From the NCBI GenBank assembly GCA_049652985.1, contig JBASFK010000002.1, forward strand, positions 1 through 64,000: a stretch of DNA of 64,000 bases. Direction: 5' to 3'. Under the pieces are notes generated by a model that saw only the letters and a list, made by a program, of their open reading frames with translations, made no database searches and was not told the DNA's origin. Position 1 is the first letter of the stretch. Each line of letters starts with the position of its first letter. The stretch is from UBA7657 sp049652985 (GTDB taxonomy: Bacteria > Pseudomonadota > Alphaproteobacteria > Micavibrionales > Micavibrionaceae). The position numbers were made by a program, and so were the translations under genes. Below, piece after piece: positions 42,606 to 50,800 of this stretch.

Positions 42606-44252
42606 ATGGAAAAACCCAGTATTTTCAATGGTTATCTAAGCAAACACCTCGCCGGGGCGAGCCTTGTGGCGCTGCTGAGCGCCGCGCCTGTTTGGGCCGC
42701 CGATGCGCCGCCATCAAAGGGTAAGTCCGCGACGGATGGTGCGGATCAAAACCGTGCCCAGCCCATGCCGCCTGAAATCAAAACTCAACTGAAGAGCATT
42801 GAAGAAAAACTCGATGCGTTGAAGCCGCCGCCGAAGCCCGACAACCACATTTATTTTAAAGATACTATGTTCGAATTTCATCTGCCGGGAAAAATCACCC
42901 ATGATGACGTCAAAGACTGGTTTGAAAATTTTTTGATCGCACTTAGTTTCGCTTCATCTCTTGCCGCTTTTTTCTCAATAAGGCAGGCACGACGATACAA
43001 AGATGAACAGGAAGCAGGCGTAAAAAAACAAGAAGCCATGCTGGAAGCATTAAATGCTTCGATGAAAAGATTGCATGTTTCCACCAAAAAAACCGAGCGC
43101 GCTACAGGAGCTGCCAACTACCTCATAAAGCAGAATTCTGATAACCAGACGGCCAAGTCTCAGGCCAATAATACTCAGGACACGCTAAACCGTGATGCAA
43201 ACATCGACCGCGCTGAGAGAGTGGGTTCTTTTCCGGATATGTATAATTATATCAGCGAGCGCATTCAAAATGCGAAAGAGACGGTCGTTATTACTATGCC
43301 GTTCTATAAGTTCGGCATCCTCGGCTACCCGCAAGGGCTTCAAAATTTTCACCACACGCTGTGCGAGAGGTTTGACAACGCCACTGTTGGCAGCGACAAG
43401 CCGCACCTTACATTCATCACTTACGATGATGCAAGCCGCTATGCCATGGCTCGTAAACGCTATAGCCGTGCGATCCATGCCATTGACATGCTAGATGATA
43501 CGCCTCAGGCGAAAAAGCTGGAGAGCTTTTTCAGCAAAGATATAGGGAGTGAGTTTCTACAACACCTGCGTTTCTTCCGAAAGACGCTGGACGAGCAGGA
43601 AGACAACCTTGAGATCTTGACCAAGTTGGGGGAAGAGCAAACAAACTGGCTTGAAAAAGCTCGGACCCCAGCTGGCGAAAGAAATTTCAGCGCCAAAATT
43701 TCTAAGTTTGCAAAGATTTACAATCACACACGAGCGATCAGCGATAGAGAAGCAAGTGACATTATGTTCATCCGCTGGTTAGCGAAAGATGGTCGTGAAC
43801 TAGACAAAAAACTTTTTTTCGCTCTTCATGAAGCACGCGATGCGTTCAGCGAAGCAGTCGAAGCGCAGGAAAGAATATATTTTAACCGGAAAAGGCCGTG
43901 GGATGGTACGGGAACGCCGTGGCCGGAGGGCGCGACGATTGTCAAGGTGCCGCGCGGTGAGCTAGAAAAAATCAAGAAAACTTTCGACAATGAAATGACC
44001 ATTTTTATTGATGGCATCGAGGTCATCCGCGCCTATTCCTCACTCGATCCCAGGGACACTTCCCGCAAGAATAGGCTGGCAAGTGAATCCGGCCCCATGT
44101 GGGTAAAAAAGCATAAGGATTTTCTTTCTAGCCTTTTTGAGGCCGCCGATCGTTCCCAGTTGAAGGAGAAGGATTTGAAAAGGCTGTTCGACATTCTGCC
44201 GGACTCGGAAATGGTCCTAGACTGGTTAACTTCCCCAGAGCCAAAATCTTGA
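42606..44252 (+). CDS. Membrane-anchored protein of unknown function, large cytoplasmic domain
   Basis: I do not recognise this 548-residue protein. Residues 1-32 look like a signal peptide or anchor ending in VWAAD. Residues 33-104 are Pro- and Lys-rich. One membrane helix lies at about 105-125 (ENFLIALSFASSLAAFF), followed by a basic stop-transfer and a charged, coiled-coil-like helix to about 170. The rest should be cytoplasmic. It includes an alpha/beta-looking stretch at about 212-275 (YISERIQNAKETVVITMPFY, then HLTFITYDD) faintly like nucleotide- or phosphodiesterase-type folds, but with no HKD or other catalytic motif. The last 180 residues are helical and charged. It begins the insertion between rseP and bamA. 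Confidence 0.85.
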   Translation: MEKPSIFNGYLSKHLAGASLVALLSAAPVWAADAPPSKGKSATDGADQNRAQPMPPEIKTQLKSIEEKLDALKPPPKPDNHIYFKDTMFEFHLPGKITHDDVKDWFENFLIALSFASSLAAFFSIRQARRYKDEQEAGVKKQEAMLEALNASMKRLHVSTKKTERATGAANYLIKQNSDNQTAKSQANNTQDTLNRDANIDRAERVGSFPDMYNYISERIQNAKETVVITMPFYKFGILGYPQGLQNFHHTLCERFDNATVGSDKPHLTFITYDDASRYAMARKRYSRAIHAIDMLDDTPQAKKLESFFSKDIGSEFLQHLRFFRKTLDEQEDNLEILTKLGEEQTNWLEKARTPAGERNFSAKISKFAKIYNHTRAISDREASDIMFIRWLAKDGRELDKKLFFALHEARDAFSEAVEAQERIYFNRKRPWDGTGTPWPEGATIVKVPRGELEKIKKTFDNEMTIFIDGIEVIRAYSSLDPRDTSRKNRLASESGPMWVKKHKDFLSSLFEAADRSQLKEKDLKRLFDILPDSEMVLDWLTSPEPKS

Positions 44253-44259
44253 GACAAAT

Positions 44260-44289
44260 TTGACAAAAATGGGGATACAAGAGTAACGT
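44260..44289 (+). promoter_or_regulatory. Possible internal promoter before the small-gene array
   Basis: A perfect TTGACA is at 44260-44265, and a weak TAACGT -10 candidate follows 18 bp later at 44284-44289. It would let the four small genes be expressed apart from the 548-aa protein. The -10 match is poor. Confidence 0.3.
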
Positions 44290-44317
44290 TGCCACTGCAG
44301 ACAAGGAAATCGTAACT

Positions 44318-44731
44318 ATGGATAAACATATTCAATTAATTACAGACGAACAAAGAAAAGAGCTTCGGTCAGATTCTCATCGTTTGTACCGGATAACTTT
44401 TTGTGAAAATCACCTAGAGAATGCGGTCGCTTTAACGCGGATATACCTTAAAGATTTGAATCCTCTTATGAGAGAGGCTGCAGAAGATGAGATAGCTTAC
44501 GCCGTTGGTATTATTCGTTATGTCGTCAATGATACTGCGTTTCCCATTGATAAAGGCCCCATTGTCGACAGGGTCGCCGAGGTTATTGAAGGGTTGAATA
44601 GCCCCGAGTTGGAGAAAGCGAGCCACGCTTTCGTGGAAGAGTTTATCCGCGGCACGCTTGACGACGTTCTGCCTGCACTGCGTGAGGAAATTACGCAGCA
44701 TCACGCTACCCTTGAACTCGCGCACTCGTAA
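44318..44731 (+). CDS. Small helical protein 1 of the tandem array
   Basis: I do not recognise this 137-residue protein. It is mostly charged helix with no signal peptide, membrane segment or cysteine-rich motif apart from one early Cys (TFCENHLENAV). It shares with array members 3 and 4 a V-A-x-V-I-[ED]-G-type segment (VAEVIEGL here) and an end in LELAHS. The start ATG 44318 is preceded by AAGGAAATC. The C-terminal third is richer in G and C than the rest. It could be a regulator, adaptor or immunity-like protein; there is no direct evidence for any of these. Confidence 0.8.
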   Translation: MDKHIQLITDEQRKELRSDSHRLYRITFCENHLENAVALTRIYLKDLNPLMREAAEDEIAYAVGIIRYVVNDTAFPIDKGPIVDRVAEVIEGLNSPELEKASHAFVEEFIRGTLDDVLPALREEITQHHATLELAHS

Positions 44732-44783
44732 TTGAAATCGCCGACGCTTTAACGGGAGTGTGCCGGATAGGAAGGTAAGAACA

Positions 44784-45152
44784 ATGAGAACTTCTATTAT
44801 AAACCTTTTAAGTGAATTTGATACAGTCAAGTTTAAAGACTCTATGAGCAAGCTTCATATGAGCTTGGTAGGAGACTCATTAGATAGTGCTGAGACAATG
44901 CTCAGAATCGGCAATATTGATGCAGCATTTGAAGACGTTGCATCAGCTATGGTTCATACTCGCTGGCTTTTAGAAAGTTCCGAAGATTTTAAAAAAGACC
45001 AACTTGCTAAAAATGTTTCTCTAGGCGTTCGTAATTTGTTGCCACGTTTTGATAGCCGAGACAGAAAACACATTATCCGTGATTTAGCCACGATAGAGCA
45101 AACATCAGAGCCCGCCACAGCTCCGGACCAGCAATTCGCCTACCAGATATAA
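44784..45152 (+). CDS. Small helical protein 2 of the tandem array
   Basis: I do not recognise this 122-residue protein. It starts at ATG 44784, preceded by GGAAGGTAAG; a GTG eight codons upstream (44760) is less likely. It is AT-rich throughout, the most diverged of the array, and ends QQFAYQI where the others end ELAH. The sequence is helical with alternating charged and hydrophobic residues (SAETMLRIGNIDAAFEDVAS), without membrane segments. The LLPRFDSRDRKHIIRDLATI stretch is basic. Its function is unknown; membership of the family rests mainly on the tail, the size and the spacer. Confidence 0.75.
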   Translation: MRTSIINLLSEFDTVKFKDSMSKLHMSLVGDSLDSAETMLRIGNIDAAFEDVASAMVHTRWLLESSEDFKKDQLAKNVSLGVRNLLPRFDSRDRKHIIRDLATIEQTSEPATAPDQQFAYQI

Positions 45153-45201
45153 TTCGAAACCACCGCCGTTTTATTCGGCAGGTAAGAATAAGGAAGTGAA
45201 T

Positions 45202-45699
45202 ATGAGCAGGTTATTAGAGAAGCCTGAAAATATTGGGGCTTCCGGTACACAAAATGCCTGGCAGCAAGCAACGGAAGAGGAGAAAAGAATTCCTTTGTTG
45301 ACGCCTGAAGAAGAAAAGCGGATTTCAAATTTTCGATCCCTTAAGGTTCATGTTGAATGTGCAGAAACTTTCATTCGGCTCGCGCAGAAAAGTGCAAAAA
45401 AAACATATCCCGGACATTTTCTTAGCATGATGGAGGATATATCCGAGGCTGTTGACTCTGCGGTCAATGCTTTGAAAGTAGATAATGAAGGTGTTGTGGG
45501 GGCCGATCATTTCGTTGCCAATGTCATTGATGGGATCAGGCAAGCCAGGGAGATGGGTTATCCGAACAGGGTGCATGAAGAAAGCTGGGCGAAGTTGAGC
45601 CGCGAGATTGATGGGCACATAGGAAGTCTGCGCACGGTCGTGCGAGAGATCAAGATGCAAAGATCAGCGCCGGACTCAGAACTCGCCCACCGCATGTAA
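45202..45699 (+). CDS. Small helical protein 3 of the tandem array
   Basis: I do not recognise this 165-residue protein. It starts at ATG 45202, with AAGGAAGTG upstream. The first 45 residues are a polar, Glu-rich extension that the other members lack (TEEEKRIPLLTPEEEKRIS). Then comes a helical domain with KKTYPGHFLSMMEDISEAVD and VANVIDGIRQA, and the C-terminal helix with VVREIKMQRSAP and the final ELAHRM. This part aligns well with member 4, including YPGxFxSMM. It is predicted cytosolic. Confidence 0.82.
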   Translation: MSRLLEKPENIGASGTQNAWQQATEEEKRIPLLTPEEEKRISNFRSLKVHVECAETFIRLAQKSAKKTYPGHFLSMMEDISEAVDSAVNALKVDNEGVVGADHFVANVIDGIRQAREMGYPNRVHEESWAKLSREIDGHIGSLRTVVREIKMQRSAPDSELAHRM

Positions 45700-45731
45700 T
45701 TCGTGGCCGTGTTAACCAGCGGGTTAAAGAT

Positions 45732-46130
45732 ATGAAAAATTTGAATGAGCTTGAAAGCAGAGGCTTAAACAACGGCTTTCTTTTAAAGCATATCGAATTT
45801 AAACTTGAGTTTACGAAGGGCGCCGCGAAAGCGAAGTATCCTGGCAGCTTTACAAGCATGATGCAGGCACTGGATAACGCCATTGATGATTATTCAATAG
45901 ATTTTTTAAAGAACAATAGTAATGACGATGTCGATGTCGATGATTTCCTCAGTTATATTGCTGCAAAAGTTGATGAGGTTCGTAAAATTGCCCAGCCGAA
46001 TACGTGGCCCGCACAAGACTGGCCTGAATTGAGCGACGTGATTGATGAGCACGTGGAAAAACTGAGGGCAGTCGTGCAGGAGATCAAGGCGCAGAAATCC
46101 GCCCCGCAGGAGCTTGCGCATAGCATGTAG
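45732..46130 (+). CDS. Small helical protein 4 of the tandem array
   Basis: I do not recognise this 132-residue protein. It is the close paralogue of member 3: AKYPGSFTSMMQALDNAID aligns with the YPGHFLSMM region, and VVQEIKAQKSAPQELAHSM aligns with the end. An acidic stretch in the middle (NNSNDDVDVDDF) is specific to it. No signal peptide or membrane helix is seen. The first two thirds are AT-rich and the last third, the part shared with member 3, is more GC-rich. It is the last gene of the insertion; bamA follows after 210 bp. Confidence 0.82.
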   Translation: MKNLNELESRGLNNGFLLKHIEFKLEFTKGAAKAKYPGSFTSMMQALDNAIDDYSIDFLKNNSNDDVDVDDFLSYIAAKVDEVRKIAQPNTWPAQDWPELSDVIDEHVEKLRAVVQEIKAQKSAPQELAHSM

Positions 46131-46340
46131 TTAAAATCGCATCCGTTTTATCTATGAAATAGGTCGATTATTGGCCATTTCAGCGCCTCCGGGCTGGATT
46201 TTCCACCCGAAACCTTCATAATATTCCAGTAATTCATTTTTCCGGCTTACCCGCTGGTTTTTTTGATTCTTTTGTTCTAGGGTAAGCTGTTCCAAGAAAT
46301 ATTAATGTTTTATGACTAATTGAACTGGGCAGGATTGGAT
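46131..46340. other. Intergenic region upstream of bamA
   Basis: It starts with the array-type spacer (to about 46160). It then holds a bulged hairpin at 46190-46209 (CGGG-C-TGGA with TCCA-CCCG, 3-base loop) that may end the accessory transcript, and then an AT-rich stretch that must contain the bamA promoter. I could not define convincing -35 and -10 boxes for it. Confidence 0.5.
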
Positions 46341-48620
46341 ATGCGGAATATTCGAAAAACGGTGTTTATGTGTCTGGCGCTGGCCGCCGTCGTTGTTTTT
46401 TCATACGCGCAGGGCGCATGGGCGCAGGGCGTTGTCCGCGAAATCCGCGTTGATGGCACCGAGCGTATCGAGCCCGCGACCGTTCTTTCCTATATGGACC
46501 TGAAGGTCGGCGACGCGATGACGCGCGAGGCGCTGGACGCTTCGCTGAAAAGCCTGTTCGCCACCGGCCTGTTCGCCGACGTAACGCTGAGCCAGGAGGG
46601 CGACACGGTCGTCGTCAACGTGATCGAGAACCCGGTCATCAACGAAATCGCCTTCGAAGGCAACGACAAGATCAAGGACGAGGAATTGCTGGCGGAAATC
46701 CAGCTGCGCCCGAGGCAGGTTTTCACGCGCACGAAGGTTCAGTCCGACGTCAGCCGCCTGTACCAGGTTTACCGCCAGAGCGGGCGTTTCTCGGTGAATA
46801 TCGAGCCGAAGGTCATTCGCCTCGACCAGAACCGCGTTAACCTGGTTTTTGAAATCGAAGAATCCGGTGTCACGACTGTTGAAACCATTTCATTCGTCGG
46901 CAACGAGCATTTCGACGATGACCGTCTGCGCAGCGAGATCAGCACGAAAGAGGCGGCGTGGTACCGTTTCCTCAGTTCCGACGACCGTTACGATCCGGAC
47001 AGGCTGGCCTATGACCAGGAGCAGCTTCGCCGTTTCTATTTATCGCAGGGTTACGCGGATTTCCGCCTGGTTTCGGCCGTGGCCGAGCTTTCCAAGGACC
47101 GGGAGAATTTCTTCGTCACGTTCACCGTTGAGGAAGGCGACCGCTACAAGATCGGCAAGGTCAGTATCGATTCCAGGCTGCGGAATTTCGACGCGAAGGT
47201 CCTGAATGACCAGCTTACGTTCAAGCAGGGCGACTGGTATGACGCGGACCGCGTGCAGGAAGTCGTCGACGGCATGACTGACGAGCTTGGCGACCTGCAA
47301 TATGCATTCGTTACCGTTCGTCCCGACATCCGCCGCAACCGCGAGGCCAAGACCGTCGATATCGTGTTCCAGATCAACGAAACACCGCGCGTGTTCGTCG
47401 AGCGCATCAACGTGACCGGCAACGTCCGGACGCAGGACAAGGTTCTGCGCCGTGAGATGCTGGTGGTGGAAGGCGACCCCTTCAACAAGTCGAAGCTGGC
47501 GCGTTCGGAGCAGAATATCCGCGATCTCGATTTCTTTGAAAATGTCAGTGTCGAGGCGAAGCCGGGATCGGCGCCTGACAAGACCATTGTCGATATCGGC
47601 GTGGCGGAGAAATCTACAGGCGAGCTTTCAATCGGCGCGGGTTTCTCGACCAGCGACGGACCACTGGCGGATTTCCGCATTCGTGAGCGCAACCTGCTTG
47701 GCAAGGGGCAGGATTTGTTGTTCGCCACCACAATCGCAGGCAAGCGCACCGAGTTTGATATTTCGTTCACAGAACCTCATTTCCTCGACCGCGATCTTGC
47801 GGCAGGGGTTGATCTTTTCCACGTGACGCGCGACCTGCAGGACGAAAGCTCGTTCGACCAGCAGCGTACGGGCGGTGGCTTGCGTTTCGGCTACCCGCTG
47901 TCAGAGCGCTGGCGCCAGACGTGGAAATACAGGATCGAGAATAACGAGATCACCGACGTCCAGAGCGATGCCTCGCGCTTCATCCGCGACCAGGAAGGCA
48001 AGCGCACGACATCGGCCGTCGCGCAGCGTCTTGAATATGACAGCCGCGACAGCCAATTGTTCCCGACCGAAGGCTGGCTGGCATGGCTGGATACCGAGCT
48101 CGCGGGCCTTGGCGGCGACGCTAAGTATGTCTCCGGCAAGACCGGCGCCTCGTATTACTACCCGCTGGCGGATCGCTGGACTGTGAACGCGCTCGGCGAA
48201 GTGGGCGCCATCGAAGGCTACAGCGACGCCGACGTAGAAATCAACGAGCGTTTCTTCATCGGCGGATCATCGCTGCGCGGCTTTGCGAAGGCCGGTATCG
48301 GCCCGCGCGACGCGTTGACGGACGACTCACTGGGCGGCAACGTGTTCTACCGCGGTTCGCTGGAAACCTCATTCCCGATCGGCCTGCCGGAGGAAATGGG
48401 TATTCTCGGTCACGCTTTCACCGATGTCGGCAGTCTCTGGGATATCGATGAAACCGGAACGGACATTCTTGATGAGAGCAGCATCCGCGGCAGCGCGGGT
48501 CTAGGCCTGTCGTGGCGTTCGCCATTCGGCCCGGTCCGCGTCGATGTCGCCGCGCCGTACCTGAAAGAAGATTACGACGAAAAAGAAATCTTCAGATTCA
48601 ATTTCGGCACGCGTTTCTAG
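46341..48620 (+). CDS. bamA: Outer membrane protein assembly factor BamA
   Basis: BamA folds and inserts beta-barrel proteins in the outer membrane. I start at ATG 46341 with AGGATTGG upstream (759 residues); an in-frame TTG at 46320 would spoil the signal peptide, which ends in AWAQG. Five POTRA domains span about residues 30-425, with VVREIRVDGTERIEPATVLSYM opening the first. The C-terminal barrel carries FFIGGSSLRGF (the conserved loop-6 VRGF/Y equivalent) and ends in FNFGTRF with the terminal aromatic signal. It is followed by skp and the lipid A genes. Confidence 0.97.
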   Translation: MRNIRKTVFMCLALAAVVVFSYAQGAWAQGVVREIRVDGTERIEPATVLSYMDLKVGDAMTREALDASLKSLFATGLFADVTLSQEGDTVVVNVIENPVINEIAFEGNDKIKDEELLAEIQLRPRQVFTRTKVQSDVSRLYQVYRQSGRFSVNIEPKVIRLDQNRVNLVFEIEESGVTTVETISFVGNEHFDDDRLRSEISTKEAAWYRFLSSDDRYDPDRLAYDQEQLRRFYLSQGYADFRLVSAVAELSKDRENFFVTFTVEEGDRYKIGKVSIDSRLRNFDAKVLNDQLTFKQGDWYDADRVQEVVDGMTDELGDLQYAFVTVRPDIRRNREAKTVDIVFQINETPRVFVERINVTGNVRTQDKVLRREMLVVEGDPFNKSKLARSEQNIRDLDFFENVSVEAKPGSAPDKTIVDIGVAEKSTGELSIGAGFSTSDGPLADFRIRERNLLGKGQDLLFATTIAGKRTEFDISFTEPHFLDRDLAAGVDLFHVTRDLQDESSFDQQRTGGGLRFGYPLSERWRQTWKYRIENNEITDVQSDASRFIRDQEGKRTTSAVAQRLEYDSRDSQLFPTEGWLAWLDTELAGLGGDAKYVSGKTGASYYYPLADRWTVNALGEVGAIEGYSDADVEINERFFIGGSSLRGFAKAGIGPRDALTDDSLGGNVFYRGSLETSFPIGLPEEMGILGHAFTDVGSLWDIDETGTDILDESSIRGSAGLGLSWRSPFGPVRVDVAAPYLKEDYDEKEIFRFNFGTRF

Positions 48621-48653
48621 TTACGCCGGCTGGATTGTTATAAGAGGCAAGCA

Positions 48654-49205
48654 ATGAAAATTTTTGTAAAAGCCGTTTTGACAGCGGCCGCGTTTGCAAT
48701 TCTCGCTTTGCCAGGGCATGCGCCCGCGATGGAGCCTACGACGGTTGCCGTCGTTGATGTCCAGAAGCTTCTGAATGAGTCAAAGGCCGGGAAAAATATC
48801 CACGAACAGCTTGAGGCGCACAAAGCAAAATTTCTGACTGATATTTCGCAGCAGGAACAAAAGCTCCGCGATGATGAAAAAGCGCTTACCGACAAGCGCG
48901 CAACGCTTCCGGCGGAGGAATTCGCCGAGAAAGCCAAGACGTTTGAAAGCGAGCTGACCGAGACCCGCCGCAAGGCGCAGGAGCGCAAGCGCGCCATCGA
49001 GGACGCCGCGGCCAAGAGCATGGGAACCCTGCGTAACGAAATCCTCAAGGTGGTTCAAAAAATATCTGACGAGGAAGGCTACGGTCTTGTCATAAACCGC
49101 CAAAATGTCGTGATCAGCAGCAAGGACATGGATATTACCGATAAAGCGCTGGCGAATCTCGACCAGGCCATTTCACAGATTAGTTTAGAGATCGCAGACA
49201 AGTAA
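48654..49205 (+). CDS. skp: OmpH/Skp-family periplasmic chaperone
   Basis: Skp-type chaperones hold unfolded outer-membrane proteins on the way to BamA. The 183 residues start with a signal peptide (cleavage likely after HAPAM or close to it). TTVAVVDVQKLLNESKAGKNI follows, the usual OmpH core strand, and then long charged helices that form the tentacles. Identification rests on this layout and on the position between bamA and lpxD, since Skp sequences diverge quickly. Confidence 0.9.
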   Translation: MKIFVKAVLTAAAFAILALPGHAPAMEPTTVAVVDVQKLLNESKAGKNIHEQLEAHKAKFLTDISQQEQKLRDDEKALTDKRATLPAEEFAEKAKTFESELTETRRKAQERKRAIEDAAAKSMGTLRNEILKVVQKISDEEGYGLVINRQNVVISSKDMDITDKALANLDQAISQISLEIADK

Positions 49206-49221
49206 CTGCGCTGAAAGCTTT

Positions 49222-50244
49222 ATGGCAGATCCCAATTTTTTCAAGCGCCGCACGCCCCTCAGCCTCGGGGAGATTTCGAAGATATCGGGTGCTGATATCC
49301 CCGGAGGCGATGCTTCCTATATGGTCGAGGATGTTGCACCGCTCGATAGGGCCGGGCCGAAAGAGATCAGTTTCCTGGATAATGTGAAATACAAGGACCA
49401 GTTCCTCGTTACGAAGGCGGGAGCGTGCTTTGCCTCGCCCGAGACGGCAAAACTGGCGCCCAAGGGCGTCAGGGTGCTGGTGACCTCGTCGCCGTATAAA
49501 GCCTATGCCCTGACAGCGCAGGCTTTTTATCCGGATCATAGTTCTGATGGATCGATATCATCGCGGGCCTCGGTTCATCCGGGCGCGAAGATCGGCAAGG
49601 ATTGTGTAATTGAGGATGGGGCGGTCATTGCCGAGGGCGCGGTACTCGGGCAGGGATGCAGGATCGAGGCGAACGCGGTGATCGGCCGGAGCGTTAAAAT
49701 CGGCGATTACAGCCGTGTCGGGGCAAATGCCACGGTCAGCCATGCGCTGATCGGCGACCATGTGAGGATTTATCCCGGCGCGCAGGTGGGACAGGACGGG
49801 TTCGGTTTTGCGATCGACCCTAAAGGACATGTGAAGGTTCCCCAGCTTGGGCGGGTGATTATCGAGGACCATGTGGAGATCGGCGCCAATACGACCATCG
49901 ACCGGGGATCGGGCCCGGATACGGTGATCGGACAGGGGACGTTGATCGATAACCTCGTCCAGATCGCCCATAACGTCAAAATCGGCAAGGGGTGCCTTAT
50001 CGTCGCCCAGGTGGGTATCGCGGGCAGCACGGTGATCGAGGATTTCGTGGCCATGGGTGGCCAGGTAGGAATAGCGGGGCATTTAAGGGTCGGCAAAGGC
50101 GCCCAGATTGCCGCGCAATCAGGCGTCATCCAGGACGTACCAGCCGGTGAGGAACAGATGGGATACCCGTCGATGCCGATCCGCCAGTTTCTCCGTCAGG
50201 CGGCCTTATTAAAGCGCTTGATTAAGAAGGAAAAAGCGCCTTAA
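49222..50244 (+). CDS. lpxD: UDP-3-O-(3-hydroxyacyl)glucosamine N-acyltransferase
   Basis: LpxD adds the second acyl chain in lipid A synthesis. The 340 residues have the N-terminal uridine-binding domain (about 1-110) and then a left-handed beta helix of hexapeptide repeats (VHPGAKIGKDCVIEDGAVI and so on), ending in a short helical tail. The active-site region DNLVQIAHNVKIGKGCLI with the catalytic histidine and GQDGFGFAIDPKGHVKVPQLG are conserved. It lies 16 bp after skp. Confidence 0.97.
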   Translation: MADPNFFKRRTPLSLGEISKISGADIPGGDASYMVEDVAPLDRAGPKEISFLDNVKYKDQFLVTKAGACFASPETAKLAPKGVRVLVTSSPYKAYALTAQAFYPDHSSDGSISSRASVHPGAKIGKDCVIEDGAVIAEGAVLGQGCRIEANAVIGRSVKIGDYSRVGANATVSHALIGDHVRIYPGAQVGQDGFGFAIDPKGHVKVPQLGRVIIEDHVEIGANTTIDRGSGPDTVIGQGTLIDNLVQIAHNVKIGKGCLIVAQVGIAGSTVIEDFVAMGGQVGIAGHLRVGKGAQIAAQSGVIQDVPAGEEQMGYPSMPIRQFLRQAALLKRLIKKEKAP

Positions 50245-50271
50245 AGTAGCCGAGACAAAAACGGGACGCCC

Positions 50272-50730
50272 ATGAACAGCGCCGCCAAAAAAACCATCGA
50301 TATAAACCGGATCATGAAGATGATCCCGCACCGCTATCCGATATTGCTGGTGGATAGGGTGCTGGAGTATGTGCCGGGTGAGAGCGCGGTGGGACTCAAG
50401 AATGTCACGATCAACGAGCCACACTTTCAGGGACATTTCCCGGATTTTCCTGTCATGCCCGGTGTCCTGATCGTCGAGGCGATGGCGCAGACGGCAGCGA
50501 TCGTGGTGGTCGAGGCACTTGGCAAGAAGGCCGAAGGCAAAACGGTTTATTTCATGAGCATCGAGGATGCACGGTTCCGCAAGCCGGTGGTGCCCGGAGA
50601 TTCCATGCATATCCACGTCAAGAAAATTCATTCGCGCGCCAATGTCTGGAAATTCGAGGGCCGTGCCGTTGTTGATGGCGCGCTGTGCGCCGAGGCTACG
50701 TTCAGCGCCATGATTGCCGATAAAACCTGA
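50272..50730 (+). CDS. fabZ: 3-hydroxyacyl-ACP dehydratase FabZ
   Basis: FabZ dehydrates beta-hydroxyacyl-ACP in fatty acid elongation and so competes with LpxA and LpxD for hydroxyacyl-ACP. The 152-residue hot-dog fold has MKMIPHRYPILLVDRV and the active-site GHFPDFPVMPGVLIVEAMAQ with the catalytic His and Glu. It lies between lpxD and lpxA, the common arrangement that keeps membrane and LPS synthesis in step. Confidence 0.98.
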   Translation: MNSAAKKTIDINRIMKMIPHRYPILLVDRVLEYVPGESAVGLKNVTINEPHFQGHFPDFPVMPGVLIVEAMAQTAAIVVVEALGKKAEGKTVYFMSIEDARFRKPVVPGDSMHIHVKKIHSRANVWKFEGRAVVDGALCAEATFSAMIADKT

Positions 50731-50800
50731 TCTTATTTTTGTAACGGGGCGCAACAATCCGTGATTTGTCCCCGGCCCGCCGCATCATTAGGATTTCATA

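Larger units (their letters stand above)
44318..46160 (+). repeat. Tandem array of four related small genes with similar 3' ends
   Basis: Each of the four genes ends in a related codon string giving E/Q-L/F-A-H/Y, then a stop (TAA three times, TAG once), then a similar spacer. The spacers start TAATT, TAATT, TAATT and TAGTT after the tail codons, and most continue with a C/G-rich CGCCG-like run and GTTTTA or GTTAAC. Two spacers share AGGTAAGAA before the next start. Members 3 and 4 are clearly paralogous along their last 35 residues. This looks like serial duplication with diverging N-terminal parts. Confidence 0.6.

Noticed and set aside
42600..46160. Insertion sequence or prophage as the cause of the rseP-bamA insertion
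   Set aside because: No transposase, integrase, terminal inverted repeats, target duplication or phage genes were seen.
46274..46292. GTTC-N11-GTTC upstream of bamA as a LexA box
   Set aside because: The spacer is 11, not the 7 required by alphaproteobacterial LexA, and bamA is not an SOS gene.
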